Below are positions 47,972 through 58,941 of a DNA stretch of 64,000 bases, in pieces; position 1 is the stretch's first letter; each line of letters opens with the position of its first letter. Below the pieces are notes generated by a model. The model made no database searches, was not told the DNA's origin, and saw only the letters and a list, made by a program, of their open reading frames with translations. This DNA comes from Marinobacter sp. X15-166B (GTDB lineage Bacteria; Pseudomonadota; Gammaproteobacteria; Pseudomonadales; Oleiphilaceae). The translations under genes were made by a program, and so were the position numbers. The stretch lies in contig NZ_MEIY01000001.1 of NCBI RefSeq assembly GCF_001752365.1, positions 2,584,893 through 2,648,892 on the forward strand. Direction: 5' to 3'.

Positions 47972-49654
47972 ATGAGCGTTGATGCCAAGAAAGCCCACAA
48001 CTTTATTGAAAGCCTGATTGAAGACCAGATTCGTGATGGCAAGCACACCGGAAAAGTAGTAACCCGTTTTCCGCCTGAGCCAAACGGGTATCTGCATATC
48101 GGTCACGCCAAATCCATTTGCCTGAATTTCGGCATCGCTGAAACCTTTCAGGGCGAGTGCAACCTGCGTTTTGACGATACCAACCCGGAGAAAGAATCTC
48201 AGGAGTATATCGATGCCATCTGCAAGGATGTGCAGTGGTTGGGGTTCCAGTGGCAGGGTGAGATCCGTTACGCATCGGATTACTTCGACGACCTGTACAA
48301 CTTTGCCGTGGAGCTGATCGAGCAAGGCAAGGCCTATGTGTGTGCGCTGAGCGCTGAGGAAATGACGGCCTACCGCGGCACGCTGACCGAGCCGGGCCGA
48401 AACAGCCCCGATCGCGACCGGCCGGTCGCTGAAAATCTGCAAATGTTCAGCGACATGAAAGACGGCAAGTATCAGAGCGGGGAGCTGGTGCTGCGGGCGA
48501 AAATCGATATGGCGTCGCCGAATATGAATATGCGGGACCCCATTCTGTACCGCATCCGCTATGCCGAACACCACCAGACCGGCAACAAGTGGTGCATCTA
48601 CCCAATGTACGATTTCACCCATCCCATCTCCGATGCGATGGAAGGCATTACCCACTCGTTGTGCACGCTTGAGTTTGAGGATCACCGCCCACTCTACGAC
48701 TGGGTGCTGGACAACATCTCCGCCCCCTGCCAGCCGGTGCAGACCGAATTCTCCCGGCTGAACCTCAATTACACCGTGACCAGCAAACGCAAACTGAAGC
48801 GCCTGGTGGATGAAGGATTTGTGGACGGCTGGGATGACCCGCGCATGCCCACCATATCCGGTATGCGTCGGCGCGGTTATACCCCCGAGTCGGTTCGTGC
48901 CTTCTGCGACATGGTTGGCGTCAATCGGGCCAGCGGCACGGTGGACGTGGGCATGCTGGAGTTTGCGGTACGGGAGGATCTGAACGCCCGGGCCCCGCGG
49001 GCCATGTGCGTGCTGCGCCCGCTGAAAGTGACGCTGGAAAACTACCCGCAAGGGCAGCAGGAAACCCTGACCTTGCCGGTGCACCCGCAGAACCCGGATA
49101 TGGGCACCCGTGAAGTGCCCTGGACTCGTACGCTGTTTATCGACCGGGAAGACTTTGTGGAAGAGGCCCCCCGTAAATGGAAGCGTCTGGCCACCGGTCA
49201 GGCGGTGCGTCTGCGCGGTGGCTACGTCATCACCTGTCGCGAAGTGGTGAAAGACGCGTCCGGCGAGATTGTCGAACTCAAATGCGAGTACGATGCCAAC
49301 ACCCTTGGCGTGAACCCTGAAGGCTATAAAGCCAACGGTGTGATTCACTGGGTCTCCGCCTCCGACAGCGTGGCAGCCGACGTCAACCTCTATGATCGGC
49401 TGTTCAATCATGAGTTTCCGGACAGTGACAAGGATGGCGATCTGCTTGATCACATCAACCCGGAGTCGCTCAAGCGGCTGACCGGGGTGCGGGTGGAAAA
49501 AAGTCTGGCCCAGCCGCGGCAGGATCTGCCCTACCAGTTCGAACGGGAGGGTTACTTCTTCTTCGATGCGCAAGCCAGTGCCAGTGCCAATGGCCGCCCG
49601 GTGTTTAACCGGACGGTTACCCTCCGGGATTCCTGGAGTAAAGCCAAATCCTGA
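47972..49654 (+). CDS. glnS: Glutamine--tRNA ligase
   Basis: A 560-residue class I synthetase. The HIGH signature is [14 protein letters not shown] and the KMSKS-type loop is [11 protein letters not shown]. The C-terminal beta-barrel domains bind the anticodon. ATG 47972 gives the usual short N-terminus; a frame starting at 47921 would add 17 unrelated residues. Confidence 0.96.
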   Translation: MSVDAKKAHNFIESLIEDQIRDGKHTGKVVTRFPPEPNGYLHIGHAKSICLNFGIAETFQGECNLRFDDTNPEKESQEYIDAICKDVQWLGFQWQGEIRYASDYFDDLYNFAVELIEQGKAYVCALSAEEMTAYRGTLTEPGRNSPDRDRPVAENLQMFSDMKDGKYQSGELVLRAKIDMASPNMNMRDPILYRIRYAEHHQTGNKWCIYPMYDFTHPISDAMEGITHSLCTLEFEDHRPLYDWVLDNISAPCQPVQTEFSRLNLNYTVTSKRKLKRLVDEGFVDGWDDPRMPTISGMRRRGYTPESVRAFCDMVGVNRASGTVDVGMLEFAVREDLNARAPRAMCVLRPLKVTLENYPQGQQETLTLPVHPQNPDMGTREVPWTRTLFIDREDFVEEAPRKWKRLATGQAVRLRGGYVITCREVVKDASGEIVELKCEYDANTLGVNPEGYKANGVIHWVSASDSVAADVNLYDRLFNHEFPDSDKDGDLLDHINPESLKRLTGVRVEKSLAQPRQDLPYQFEREGYFFFDAQASASANGRPVFNRTVTLRDSWSKAKS

Positions 49655-49658
49655 AGGC

Positions 49659-49698
49659 CCGGGCGGCGGGGCAGGATGCGATCCGCCTCGCCGCCCGG
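49659..49698 (+). other. GC-rich hairpin between glnS and cysS
   Basis: Perfect 10-base arms CCGGGCGGCG (49659-49668) and CGCCGCCCGG (49689-49698). No T run follows, so it is not a standard terminator. It could protect the glnS 3' end or cause partial termination before cysS. Confidence 0.6.
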
Positions 49699-49748
49699 CA
49701 TAGGTTTGTCAGCCCAGTGGACATCTGTCAGAAAGGAACCATAGAAAC

Positions 49749-51131
49749 GTGATCAGAATTCATAACACCCTGACTCAGCGCAAAGAAGAGTTTAAACCCA
49801 TCACGCCCGGGAAGGTGGGCATGTATGTGTGCGGGATGACCGTTTATGATTATTGTCATCTCGGCCATGCGCGGGTGCTGGTTGCGTTCGATGTGATTAC
49901 CCGGTACCTGCGGCATTGCGGGTATGAGGTGCACTATGTCAGGAACATCACCGACATCGACGACAAGATTCTGCGCCGGGCGGATGAAAACGGCGAAGTG
50001 TACACCGACCTCACCGAGCGCATGATAGTCGCCATGCATGAAGATGCTGCCCGACTCGGGGTGCTGCCGCCGACGGAGGAACCCCGTGCCACGGCGCACA
50101 TTGCCGACATCATCCGCCTGATCGACGTGCTGATCGACAAGGGCCACGCTTACGCCGTCGACGGTGGCGACGTTTATTTTGCGGTCGACACGTTCCCCGA
50201 GTACGGCAAGCTGAGCAAAAAAAAGCTGGAAGATCTGGTGGCCGGGGCCCGCGTGGACGTGCAGCAGGCCAAGCGCAGCCCGGCGGATTTCGCTCTGTGG
50301 AAGGCGGCTGCCGCCGACGAGGTGAGCTGGGAGTCCCCCTGGGGGCCCGGACGGCCCGGCTGGCACATCGAGTGCTCGGCCATGTCGGCCAGCTGCCTGG
50401 GGGACACCTTCGACATCCACGGGGGCGGCCCGGATCTGTTGTTCCCTCACCATGAAAACGAAATCGCCCAATCCGAATGCGCCAGCGGACAGACCTTTGT
50501 GCACACCTGGATGCACGCCGGCGCCATCCGGGTGAATAAAGAAAAGATGTCCAAGTCTCTGGGCAATTTTTTCACCATCCGCGAAATACTCGATAAATAC
50601 CCGGCGGAAGTGGTTCGCTATTTTCTGGTGTCGAGTCATTATCGCAGTCAGGTGGATTACTCGGAGGACAGTCTGGTGGAGGCCGGGCGCTCGCTGACCC
50701 GGCTGTACCATGCCTTGCGGGGCGTCGCTCCGGTCGCGCCGGAGGCGCTTGGTGAGGCGGGCCAGAGGTTTGCCGAGGCCATGAACGATGACTTCAATAC
50801 GGCCGGTGCTATTGCCGTGTTGCACCGCGTTGCCAACGACATCAATCAGCATCGCCGCGAGGGGCGCGACGCAGAGGCGGCGCAGGCGGCCGGCGTGCTG
50901 AAGCGTCTGGGAGACGTGCTGGGTCTGCTGCAGCAGGATCCGGAAGCGTTCTTCCATGGCGGGGGGGAGGGCGATCTGTCTGCGGACGAGATCGAAGCCC
51001 GGATTCAGGCCCGTGCAGAGGCCCGTAAAAACAGGGATTTTGCCGGCGCGGACCGTATCCGTGACGAACTGCTGGCGCACGGTGTCATCCTGGACGATTC
51101 CCGGGAGGGCACCAGTTGGCGGCGTGGTTAG
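49749..51131 (+). CDS. cysS: Cysteine--tRNA ligase
   Basis: A 460-residue class I synthetase. The HIGH-type motif is [17 protein letters not shown], where the Cys also binds zinc; zinc ligands continue in HIECSAMS and HHENE. The KMSKS loop is [10 protein letters not shown]. The start is GTG 49749 with AAGGA upstream. It follows glnS as in Pseudomonas. Confidence 0.96.
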   Translation: MIRIHNTLTQRKEEFKPITPGKVGMYVCGMTVYDYCHLGHARVLVAFDVITRYLRHCGYEVHYVRNITDIDDKILRRADENGEVYTDLTERMIVAMHEDAARLGVLPPTEEPRATAHIADIIRLIDVLIDKGHAYAVDGGDVYFAVDTFPEYGKLSKKKLEDLVAGARVDVQQAKRSPADFALWKAAAADEVSWESPWGPGRPGWHIECSAMSASCLGDTFDIHGGGPDLLFPHHENEIAQSECASGQTFVHTWMHAGAIRVNKEKMSKSLGNFFTIREILDKYPAEVVRYFLVSSHYRSQVDYSEDSLVEAGRSLTRLYHALRGVAPVAPEALGEAGQRFAEAMNDDFNTAGAIAVLHRVANDINQHRREGRDAEAAQAAGVLKRLGDVLGLLQQDPEAFFHGGGEGDLSADEIEARIQARAEARKNRDFAGADRIRDELLAHGVILDDSREGTSWRRG

Positions 51132-51281
51132 GACCAAAGTCGGATGGATAAATGAAATCTGGCTTAAAATGACGTAGACTTATGCATTCGAATTATAAGG
51201 TGCTGCAGGTGATGGCGCGATAAGCGGGTCGTCTGTTATAAGAAGCATCGGGCACACAATAATCAATTGAGGTACACAACA

Positions 51282-53462
51282 ATGACTGAACGCGTGCAAG
51301 CCGGCGGCCTGCAGGTCGCAAAAAACCTGTTTGATTTCGTGAACAATGAAGCGCTACCGGGCACCGGCGTTGATGCTGACAAGTTCTGGGCAGAGTTTGA
51401 CAAAATTGTTCATGAACTGGCGCCCCGCAATAAGGAATTGTTGGCCAAGCGTGAAGCCCTCCAGGAAAAACTCGACAGCTGGAACCGTGCCCACAAGGGG
51501 CAGGACTTCAGCATGGACGAATACAAGGCGTTTCTGAAAGAGATCGGTTACCTGGTGGATGAGCCGGCGCCTTTCAAAGTGTCCACCGCGAATGTTGACG
51601 CTGAAATCGCCACCCTGGCCGGTCCCCAGTTGGTTGTCCCGGTGATGAATGCCCGGTTTGCCCTTAACGCAGTGAACGCCCGTTGGGGCAGTCTCTACGA
51701 CGCCCTGTATGGCACCGATGTGTTGTCGGAAGAGGACGGCGCGGAGCGGGGGCGTGGTTACAACCCGGTGCGTGGTGCCCGAGTGATCGAGTATGCCCGG
51801 AGGGTACTGGATGCATCTGCACCGCTGGCGTCGGGAAGTCATAAAGACGCCGCCCGCTATGCGGTCGACGGCGGCAAATTGGTGGTGACCCTGCAAAATG
51901 GCACCACCACCGGGCTGCAAGATCCGTCGGCGCTGGTGGGCTTCTCCGGTGCGGCAGATGCGCCCAATGGCGTCCTCCTGGTCAAGAATGGCATGCATTT
52001 CGAAATTCAGTTTGATGCCACCCATCCCATCGGCAAGGACGATGGAGCCAGCATCAAGGACATCCTGGTGGAGTCGGCCCTGACCACCATCATGGACTGT
52101 GAAGATTCCATTGCGGCGGTGGACGCGGACGACAAAACGTTGGTGTACCGTAACTGGCTGGGGCTGATGAAGGGGGATCTGCAGGAAAGTTTCGAAAAAG
52201 GCGGTCAGCAGATTACCCGTAAAATGAACGCCGATCGCAAGTACACGGCGGTGGATGGCAGTGAGTTGGTGTTGAAAGGCCGCAGTCTGATGTTTGTGCG
52301 CAACGTGGGTCATCTGATGACCAACAACGCGGTGTTGCTGAAGGACGGTTCCGAGATCCCGGAGGGGTTGCTGGATGGAATGCTCACCTCGCTGATAGCC
52401 ATTCACGATCTGAAGGGCAATGGTCCGTTCACCAACAGCGCGACCGGCTCGGTCTATATCGTCAAGCCCAAAATGCACGGCCCGGAAGAAGTGGCGTTCA
52501 CCAATGAGTTTTTCGGCCGGGTTGAGGACGCGTTGGGTTTGCCACGATTCACCCTGAAAGTCGGGATCATGGACGAAGAGCGTCGCACCACTGTGAACCT
52601 GAAGGCCTGTATCGCTGAAGCCAAAGACCGGGTGGTCTTTATCAATACCGGTTTCCTGGATCGCACCGGGGACGAAATCCACACCTCCATGGAGTTGGGC
52701 CCGATCATTCGTAAAGAACCGATGAAGCAGGAGCCGTGGATTCAGGCGTACGAACAATGGAACGTGGATATCGGTCTGGAGACCGGTCTGAAGGGGGTTG
52801 CACAGATCGGTAAGGGCATGTGGGCCATGCCGGATCTGATGGCGGCCATGATGGAGGCAAAGATTGGCCACCCGAAAGCGGGCGCCAACACCGCCTGGGT
52901 GCCGTCACCCACGGCCGCTACCTTGCACGCGCTCCATTACCACGAGATTAACGTGGCCGAGGTGCAGGCACAGCTGGAGGGGCGCGAGCGTGCCAGTCTG
53001 GACGACATCCTCACGGTCCCCCTGCTGAAGGACCCGCAGTCACTGACCGCGGAGCAGATCCAGCAAGAGCTGGACAACAACGCCCAGGGGATTCTCGGTT
53101 ATGTGGTGCGCTGGATTGATCAGGGCGTCGGCTGTTCCAAGGTGCCCGACATCAACGATGTGGGGCTGATGGAAGATCGTGCCACCTTGCGTATCTCCTC
53201 CCAGCATATTGCCAACTGGCTGCTGCACGGGATTTGCACCGAAGAGCAGGTGGTGGAAACCATGCAGCGCATGGCGGCGGTTGTCGACCGCCAGAACGCC
53301 AACGATCCGCTGTACCGCAATATGGCACCGGATTTCGACGACAGCATTGCCTATCAGGCAGCGCTGGACCTGGTACTGAAGGGGCGTGAGCAGCCGAACG
53401 GTTACACCGAGCCGTTGCTGCATGCGTATCGTCTGAAAGCCAAAGCCAGATTCGGGCAGTAA
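51282..53462 (+). CDS. glcB: Malate synthase G
   Basis: A 726-residue monomeric enzyme that condenses glyoxylate and acetyl-CoA to malate, the second step of the glyoxylate shunt. Visible are [14 protein letters not shown] with magnesium and substrate residues, [20 protein letters not shown], the [15 protein letters not shown] segment, and the C-terminal catalytic region with NYVVRW-like [21 protein letters not shown] 51282 has GAGG upstream. It sits between cysS and folD, where pseudomonads have no gene. Confidence 0.95.
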   Translation: MTERVQAGGLQVAKNLFDFVNNEALPGTGVDADKFWAEFDKIVHELAPRNKELLAKREALQEKLDSWNRAHKGQDFSMDEYKAFLKEIGYLVDEPAPFKVSTANVDAEIATLAGPQLVVPVMNARFALNAVNARWGSLYDALYGTDVLSEEDGAERGRGYNPVRGARVIEYARRVLDASAPLASGSHKDAARYAVDGGKLVVTLQNGTTTGLQDPSALVGFSGAADAPNGVLLVKNGMHFEIQFDATHPIGKDDGASIKDILVESALTTIMDCEDSIAAVDADDKTLVYRNWLGLMKGDLQESFEKGGQQITRKMNADRKYTAVDGSELVLKGRSLMFVRNVGHLMTNNAVLLKDGSEIPEGLLDGMLTSLIAIHDLKGNGPFTNSATGSVYIVKPKMHGPEEVAFTNEFFGRVEDALGLPRFTLKVGIMDEERRTTVNLKACIAEAKDRVVFINTGFLDRTGDEIHTSMELGPIIRKEPMKQEPWIQAYEQWNVDIGLETGLKGVAQIGKGMWAMPDLMAAMMEAKIGHPKAGANTAWVPSPTAATLHALHYHEINVAEVQAQLEGRERASLDDILTVPLLKDPQSLTAEQIQQELDNNAQGILGYVVRWIDQGVGCSKVPDINDVGLMEDRATLRISSQHIANWLLHGICTEEQVVETMQRMAAVVDRQNANDPLYRNMAPDFDDSIAYQAALDLVLKGREQPNGYTEPLLHAYRLKAKARFGQ

Positions 53463-53471
53463 GCAAACAGC

Positions 53472-53508
53472 CACAAAAAAACCCGCCTGCGGCGGGATTT
53501 TTTTGTGG
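53472..53508. terminator. Bidirectional terminator between glcB and folD
   Basis: CCCGCC-TGC-GGCGGG core (53483-53497) extended by CCAC-A7 and T7-GTGG, an almost fully paired 37-base hairpin between convergent genes. Confidence 0.9.
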
Positions 53509-53534
53509 CTGCAAGTCGCGTCCGGGTGCCGGGC

Positions 53535-54398
53535 TCAGTCCTGATCGGTGTGCAGGTTGTTCGCCGCGTACAGGGTGTTTTCCAGCAGGTGGGCAATGGT
53601 CATCGGGCCAACACCACCGGGAACCGGGGTGATGTAGGCGGCCCGCTGGGCGGCGGCGTCAAACTCGACGTCCCCCTGCAATTTGCCGTCTGCCATCCGG
53701 TTTATGCCCACGTCGATCACTGTGGCGCCCGGTTTGATCCATTCGCCTTTAATCAGGCCGGGTTTGCCGGCCGCGGCGATTACGATGTCGGCTTCCCGGA
53801 CAAACTGCTCCAGACTGTCGGTGAACCGGTGGGTAATGGTGGTGGTCGCACCTTTCAGCAGCAGTTCCATGGCCATTGGCCGGCCCACGATATTGGAGGC
53901 GCCGACAATGACTGCGTGCTGACCCTTGTAGGGGGTGCCGATGCTGTCGAGCAGGGTGGTGATGCCCGCCGGTGTGCAAGGCCGCAACTCGGGACGACGC
54001 TGGGCCAGGCGCCCCATGTTGAAGGGATGAAAGCCGTCCACGTCCTTATCGGGCCGGATCTTGACCAGAATCGGATCGGCGTCCAGGTGGGCCGGCAGCG
54101 GCAATTGCACCAGGATGCCGTCAACTGCGGGATTTTCATTCAGTTCGTCAATCAGGTCTTCCAGAGTGCTCTGGGGGGTGTCTGCGGGCAGGTCGTAGGA
54201 GAACGACACTATGCCAGCCTCTTGGCAGGCTTTGCGTTTGTTGCCTACATACACCTGAGAGGCAGGGTCGTCACCCACCAGTACGACGGCGAGCCCCGGG
54301 GCTCTCAGCCCTCGTTGGCGGCGAGCTTCAACGCCTTGGGCGACTTTTGCGCGTACTTGCGCGGCAATTTCTTTTCCATTGATCAGTTTGGCGGTCAT
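53535..54398 (-). CDS. folD: Methylenetetrahydrofolate dehydrogenase/cyclohydrolase
   Basis: A 287-residue bifunctional enzyme of one-carbon metabolism. Family motifs are [21 protein letters not shown] with the catalytic Tyr and Lys, [21 protein letters not shown], and [15 protein letters not shown], the NADP-binding site, ending [18 protein letters not shown]. It is divergent from the tRNA cluster. Confidence 0.96.
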   Translation of the reverse strand: MTAKLINGKEIAAQVRAKVAQGVEARRQRGLRAPGLAVVLVGDDPASQVYVGNKRKACQEAGIVSFSYDLPADTPQSTLEDLIDELNENPAVDGILVQLPLPAHLDADPILVKIRPDKDVDGFHPFNMGRLAQRRPELRPCTPAGITTLLDSIGTPYKGQHAVIVGASNIVGRPMAMELLLKGATTTITHRFTDSLEQFVREADIVIAAAGKPGLIKGEWIKPGATVIDVGINRMADGKLQGDVEFDAAAQRAAYITPVPGGVGPMTIAHLLENTLYAANNLHTDQD

Positions 54399-54556
54399 TA
54401 CGGCATCTTTTCGATTAGCGTGGTATCAAGCAGGCTATTGTCGCACGGTTTTTAAATCACTCCAACGAGTCTGGCCTTTTCCGCGGTAATAGCGGTATCA
54501 TGTCGGTCGTTGGCTGGGGCAAGGCCGGCTCATTTAATAAAGTTATCAAATATTTG

Positions 54557-54585
54557 TTGACGGACTGAGAATGAGGCGGTAATAT
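54557..54585 (+). promoter_or_regulatory. Sigma-70 promoter of the four-tRNA cluster
   Basis: TTGACG (54557-54562) and TAATAT (54580-54585), spacer 17. A GCGCGCC discriminator follows, the kind linked to stringent control of stable RNA genes. Confidence 0.8.
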
Positions 54586-54627
54586 GCGCGCCATCTTTGC
54601 TGAGGAACACACGCAGCACAGGTTGAT

Positions 54628-54704
54628 CGGGGTATAGCGCAGTCTGGTAGCGCGCCTGCTTTGGGAGCAGGATGTCGGGAGTTCGAATCTCTCTACCCCG
54701 ACCA
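54628..54704 (+). tRNA. tRNA-Pro (anticodon TGG)
   Basis: A 77-nt cloverleaf with acceptor CGGGGTA/TACCCCG, anticodon stem CCTGC/GCAGG around TTTGGGA, and encoded CCA. Confidence 0.97.
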
Positions 54705-54742
54705 TTTATCTGCACTGTTTGGTGTGTAGGGCGAAAGGTTAA

Positions 54743-54819
<77 letters not shown>

Positions 54820-54895
54820 TGTGCCTGGGCTGGTTCGAAACGCGGGTCAGGTGCCAAGCCAGCAGCAAAGTGTTTCTGTAGTAATTCTGGATATG

Positions 54896-54971
54896 GTGGG
54901 CGTAGCTCAGTTGGTAGAGCTCAGGATTGTGACTCCTGCGGTCGAGGGTTCGATCCCCTTCGTCCACCCCA
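54896..54971 (+). tRNA. tRNA-His (anticodon GTG)
   Basis: A 76-nt cloverleaf with acceptor GTGGGCG/CGTCCAC, anticodon loop TTGTGAC and encoded CCA. The genomic G at 54895 would be the G-1 that pairs with C73, specific to tRNA-His. Confidence 0.97.
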
Positions 54972-55041
54972 TTTCCTGGAAGTTGATTTCCGGTACTGTA
55001 AACTTCAAAGCCTCGCCCGAGGTGAGTGTTACGGTTCGTGT

Positions 55042-55126
55042 GCGAGAGTGGCGAAATTGGTAGACGCACTGGATTTAGGTTCCAGCGGGGCAACCTGTGA
55101 GAGTTCGAGTCTCTCCTCTCGCACCA
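55042..55126 (+). tRNA. tRNA-Leu (anticodon TAG)
   Basis: An 85-nt class II tRNA with acceptor GCGAGAG/CTCTCGC, anticodon loop TTTAGGT, a long variable arm and encoded CCA. Confidence 0.97.
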
Positions 55127-55276
55127 TTTTCTTCCTTCCTGTCAAGCCTTCGTAGAAATCCCGCAATCATTTTGCAAAAGACCTGCTGTTGGTGATTCTC
55201 TCGGCGGCTATTCTCGTGGTAAACTCCCTCTTTTAATTTTCATTCACCAACTGAATCGGTAATTTGAGGATCATCC

Positions 55277-56581
55277 ATGCAAGTGTCTGTTGAAACGACA
55301 TCCAACATCGAACGACGTATGACGATTGGTGTGCCCGCCCAGGAAGTAGACGCTGCAGTTCAAAAGCGCCTTCAGGATACTGCGCGCACCGTACGCCTGA
55401 ATGGTTTCCGTCCTGGCAAAGTACCCATGAGCGTCGTTAAGCGTCGTTTCGGAGCCAGTGTGCGTCAGGAAATTGTCGGTGAGGTGATGCGGGATAACTA
55501 CATCAAGGCCCTTGAAGAGCAGGACATCTCGCCCGCTGGCTGGCCCCAGTTTGAGCCCAAGACCATGGAAGAGGGCAAGGATCTCGAATTCGTTGCGATT
55601 TTTGAGGTTATGCCGGAGATCGTCATTGGTGATCTGAGCGCGGTTTCTGTCGACAAGCCGGTCGCCGAGGTGACCGACAAAGATATCGACACCATGATCG
55701 ACAACCTGCGTCGTCAGCAGGCCACCATGAAGTCGGTCAAGCGCAAGTCGAAGAACAAAGACGTAGTGGTTATCGACTTCAAAGGATTTATCGACGGTGA
55801 AGAGTTTGAAGGCGGCGCCGCCGAAGGGCACCGGCTGACCCTGGGGTCCGGGCAAATGATTCCGGGCTTCGAAAAGGCCATCGTAGGCGCCAAAGCCGGC
55901 GAAGAGCTGGAAATTGACGTAACCTTCCCGGAAGATTACCAGAACGAAGATTTGGCCGGTAAACCCGCCAAGTTTGAAATCAAGGTGCACGAGGTCGAAG
56001 AGCCTCAGTTGCCGGAGCTGGACGAAGAGCTCTTCAAGAAATTCGGTATCGAGGCGGACAGCGAAGAAGCGTTCCGTGCCGAAGTTCAGAAAAACATGGT
56101 GCGCGAACTGAAGCAGGCAGTGTCCACCAAGGTCAAGACCGACGTGGTCGACGGCTTGCTCGAGACCACCGAGCTGGACATCCCGCAGGCACTGATCGAT
56201 CAGGAAATCGACCGTCTGCGTCAGGACGCGGTACAGCGCTTTGGTGGCCAGGTGGATTTCCAGCAGCTGCCGAAAGAAATCTTCCAGGATCAGGCGACCC
56301 GCCGGGTCAAAACCGGCCTGTTGTTCCAGGAAATCGTCAAGCAGAACGACCTCAAGGCAGAACCTGCGCAGGTAGAGGAAAAGATACAGGAAATCGCGTC
56401 CACCTACGAGCAGCCGGAAGAAGTGATCGCCCACTTCAGCAACCCGGAGCAGCGTTCCCAGATCGAATCCACGGTGCTTGAAGATGCCGTCGTTGATCAC
56501 GTGCTGGCTCAGGCGAAAGTGACCGAGACCAAGATGAAGTACGAAGACGCCATCAAGGCAGCCCAGCCTCAGCAGGGTTGA
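55277..56581 (+). CDS. tig: Trigger factor chaperone
   Basis: A 434-residue ribosome-bound chaperone and prolyl isomerase. The ribosome-binding signature is GFRPGKVPMSVVKRRFG at residues about 45-61. The FKBP-like domain spans about 155-240 (DVVVIDFKGFIDGEEFEGG, PGFEKAIVGAKAGE). The remainder is the helical C-terminal chaperone arms. It starts the tig–clpP–clpX–lon block after the tRNA cluster. Confidence 0.97.
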   Translation: MQVSVETTSNIERRMTIGVPAQEVDAAVQKRLQDTARTVRLNGFRPGKVPMSVVKRRFGASVRQEIVGEVMRDNYIKALEEQDISPAGWPQFEPKTMEEGKDLEFVAIFEVMPEIVIGDLSAVSVDKPVAEVTDKDIDTMIDNLRRQQATMKSVKRKSKNKDVVVIDFKGFIDGEEFEGGAAEGHRLTLGSGQMIPGFEKAIVGAKAGEELEIDVTFPEDYQNEDLAGKPAKFEIKVHEVEEPQLPELDEELFKKFGIEADSEEAFRAEVQKNMVRELKQAVSTKVKTDVVDGLLETTELDIPQALIDQEIDRLRQDAVQRFGGQVDFQQLPKEIFQDQATRRVKTGLLFQEIVKQNDLKAEPAQVEEKIQEIASTYEQPEEVIAHFSNPEQRSQIESTVLEDAVVDHVLAQAKVTETKMKYEDAIKAAQPQQG

Positions 56582-56607
56582 CCGACGCAGAGCCCGAGTG
56601 GCAACAA

Positions 56608-56636
56608 GCAAACAGCCGGCATGTCCGGCTGTTTGC
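56608..56636 (+). other. Long perfect hairpin after tig
   Basis: Twelve-base arms GCAAACAGCCGG (56608-56619) and CCGGCTGTTTGC (56625-56636) with a 5-base loop. No T run follows. It may stabilise the tig mRNA 3' end or attenuate transcription into clpP. Confidence 0.7.
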
Positions 56637-56775
56637 ATCTGGGGCTCAGAGTGGCACAGTAGCACGCAGCGGTTGTTGTAATCTGTGTTTGATGTAAGCT
56701 CAGCGCACACAACCTGCGTATTACAACTGACATGGCCTGACGGCCACACACGTCCAGAAGGAGTTCAGGCGCATC

Positions 56776-57411
56776 ATGATGCAGAAACCCATTGATGGTC
56801 CCGCAATGATTACCAACACTGGTTTGGTGCCGATTGTTATCGAGCAGACCGCGCGCGGTGAGCGTTCGTTTGATATTTACTCGCGCCTGCTCAAAGAGCG
56901 GGTGATCTTCATGGTTGGTCAGGTCGAAGACCATATGGCGAACCTGATCGTCGCCCAGCTGCTGTTTCTGGAGTCTGAAAACCCCGACAAAGACATCCAC
57001 CTGTATATCAACAGTCCGGGGGGATCGGTGACGGCGGGGATGTCTATCTACGACACCATGCAGTTTATCAAGCCCGACGTGTCCACCCTGTGCGTAGGGC
57101 AGGCGGCCAGTATGGGTGCGTTTCTGCTGGCCGGCGGTGCCGAAGGCAAGCGGGCCTGCCTCCCTAACTCCCGGGTGATGATTCACCAGCCGTTGGGCGG
57201 TTACCAGGGACAGGCAACGGATATCGAAATTCACACCCGTGAAATCCTGAAAATCCGTAACACCCTGAACACCATTCTCGCTCACCATACCGGTCAGGAA
57301 CTGGCAACCATCGAGCGGGATACCGAGCGCGATTACTTTATGGATCCGGGACAGGCTAAAGAGTATGGGCTGATCGATTCCATACTTGATAAGCGCGTCT
57401 CGAATAAATAA
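56776..57411 (+). CDS. clpP: ATP-dependent Clp protease, proteolytic subunit
   Basis: A 211-residue serine protease subunit forming the 14-mer chamber. The triad is S112 ([11 protein letters not shown]), H137 ([10 protein letters not shown]) and D186 ([10 protein letters not shown]). A short N-terminal propeptide is expected to be removed. clpX follows by 79 bases. Confidence 0.97.
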   Translation: MMQKPIDGPAMITNTGLVPIVIEQTARGERSFDIYSRLLKERVIFMVGQVEDHMANLIVAQLLFLESENPDKDIHLYINSPGGSVTAGMSIYDTMQFIKPDVSTLCVGQAASMGAFLLAGGAEGKRACLPNSRVMIHQPLGGYQGQATDIEIHTREILKIRNTLNTILAHHTGQELATIERDTERDYFMDPGQAKEYGLIDSILDKRVSNK

Positions 57412-57490
57412 TACTGGAACTAATCGTATCGCCCATAGCTGGCGTACAGATCAATAATTGCGTCAGCGAATCCGGAACAGAGGTAAATCA

Positions 57491-58774
57491 ATGGCAGACG
57501 AAAGAAACGGCAGAAGCGACGATAATGGTAAGTTGCTGTACTGCTCGTTTTGTGGAAAGAGCCAGCATGAAGTCCGAAAGCTCATTGCCGGGCCGTCGGT
57601 GTTCATCTGTGATGAGTGTGTCGATCTGTGTAATGACATTATCCGTGAGGAAATCCAGGAAAATGCGCAGGAAGATGCTGGTGATCGCTTGCCCACGCCC
57701 GAGGAGATCCGCAACACCCTCAACGAGTATGTGATCGGTCAGGATCGAGCGAAAATTGTTCTGGCGGTTGCTGTCTATAACCATTACAAGCGGTTGCGCT
57801 ACGGCGAAGGTAAAGCAGAGGTTGAGCTTGGCAAAAGTAATATTCTGCTGATCGGGCCGACCGGCAGCGGTAAAACCCTGCTGGCCGAAACCCTGGCGCG
57901 CATGCTGAACGTTCCCTTTACCATCGCGGACGCGACCACCCTCACCGAAGCGGGCTACGTGGGCGAGGATGTTGAAAACATCATCCAGAAGCTGCTGCAA
58001 AAGTGTGATTACGATGTGGAAAAGGCGCAGCGCGGTATTGTGTACATCGATGAGATTGACAAGATCTCACGTAAATCCGACAACCCGTCCATCACCCGGG
58101 ACGTCTCCGGTGAAGGTGTGCAGCAGGCGCTGCTCAAACTGATCGAAGGCACCGTCGCCTCGGTACCACCGCAAGGGGGGCGCAAGCATCCCCAGCAAGA
58201 GTTCCTGCAGGTGGACACCAGCAACATCCTGTTCATTTGCGGCGGAGCATTTGCGGGGCTGGAAAAAGTTATTCAGGACCGCTCAGAGCGCAGCAGCATC
58301 GGCTTCTCCGCCTCGGTGGTCAGTCAGGATGACAGCAAGAGTACCGGTGAGATCATCAAGGACGTGGAAACCGAGGATCTGGTCAAGTACGGTTTGATCC
58401 CCGAGTTTGTCGGACGCCTGCCGGTGGTGGCGACGCTGACCGAGCTGGACGAAGAGGCGCTGGTGCAGATACTGACTCAGCCCCGCAATGCCCTGACCAA
58501 GCAGTATCAGAAGCTGTTTGACATGGAAGATGTGGAGCTGGATTTCCGCGAAGAGGCGCTGCGTGCGGTGGCCCGCAAGGCCATGGAGCGCAAGACCGGC
58601 GCCCGTGGGTTGCGCTCCATCATGGAAGCGACCTTGCTGGATACCATGTATCAGATCCCATCCGAGAATGACATCTCCAAGGTGGTCATCGACGAAAGCG
58701 TGATTCTGGGGGATTCCGAACCCTTCAAAATTTACGCCAATACCGACCGCGCCAAGGCGATGCCGGACGACTGA
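57491..58774 (+). CDS. clpX: ClpX, ATPase subunit of Clp protease
   Basis: A 427-residue AAA+ unfoldase that feeds ClpP. The N-terminal zinc domain has CSFC and CDEC Cys pairs (residues about 18-45). Walker A is GPTGSGKT, Walker B is IVYIDEIDK, the pore loop is within the [12 protein letters not shown] region, and the ClpP-docking loop IGFSA is present. A terminator follows. Confidence 0.97.
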   Translation: MADERNGRSDDNGKLLYCSFCGKSQHEVRKLIAGPSVFICDECVDLCNDIIREEIQENAQEDAGDRLPTPEEIRNTLNEYVIGQDRAKIVLAVAVYNHYKRLRYGEGKAEVELGKSNILLIGPTGSGKTLLAETLARMLNVPFTIADATTLTEAGYVGEDVENIIQKLLQKCDYDVEKAQRGIVYIDEIDKISRKSDNPSITRDVSGEGVQQALLKLIEGTVASVPPQGGRKHPQQEFLQVDTSNILFICGGAFAGLEKVIQDRSERSSIGFSASVVSQDDSKSTGEIIKDVETEDLVKYGLIPEFVGRLPVVATLTELDEEALVQILTQPRNALTKQYQKLFDMEDVELDFREEALRAVARKAMERKTGARGLRSIMEATLLDTMYQIPSENDISKVVIDESVILGDSEPFKIYANTDRAKAMPDD

Positions 58775-58799
58775 AGCGTGTCCCATGGAAAGGCTTCAC

Positions 58800-58827
58800 A
58801 AAAAAGGGCGGCAACGCCCTTTTTTTC
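58800..58827 (+). terminator. Rho-independent terminator of clpX
   Basis: Arms AAGGGCG (58804-58810) and CGCCCTT (58815-58821), A run before and T run after. Confidence 0.88.
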
Positions 58828-58941
58828 TGTCTGGGTCCGGGGCCTTGCCGGCCGGCTTTTCACGGAAACAAGCATTGTAATTTAGTCCGGCGCCCCAATG
58901 AACGATGGTATGCTGAAAGAAACGACGTCAGAGGAACCCTT

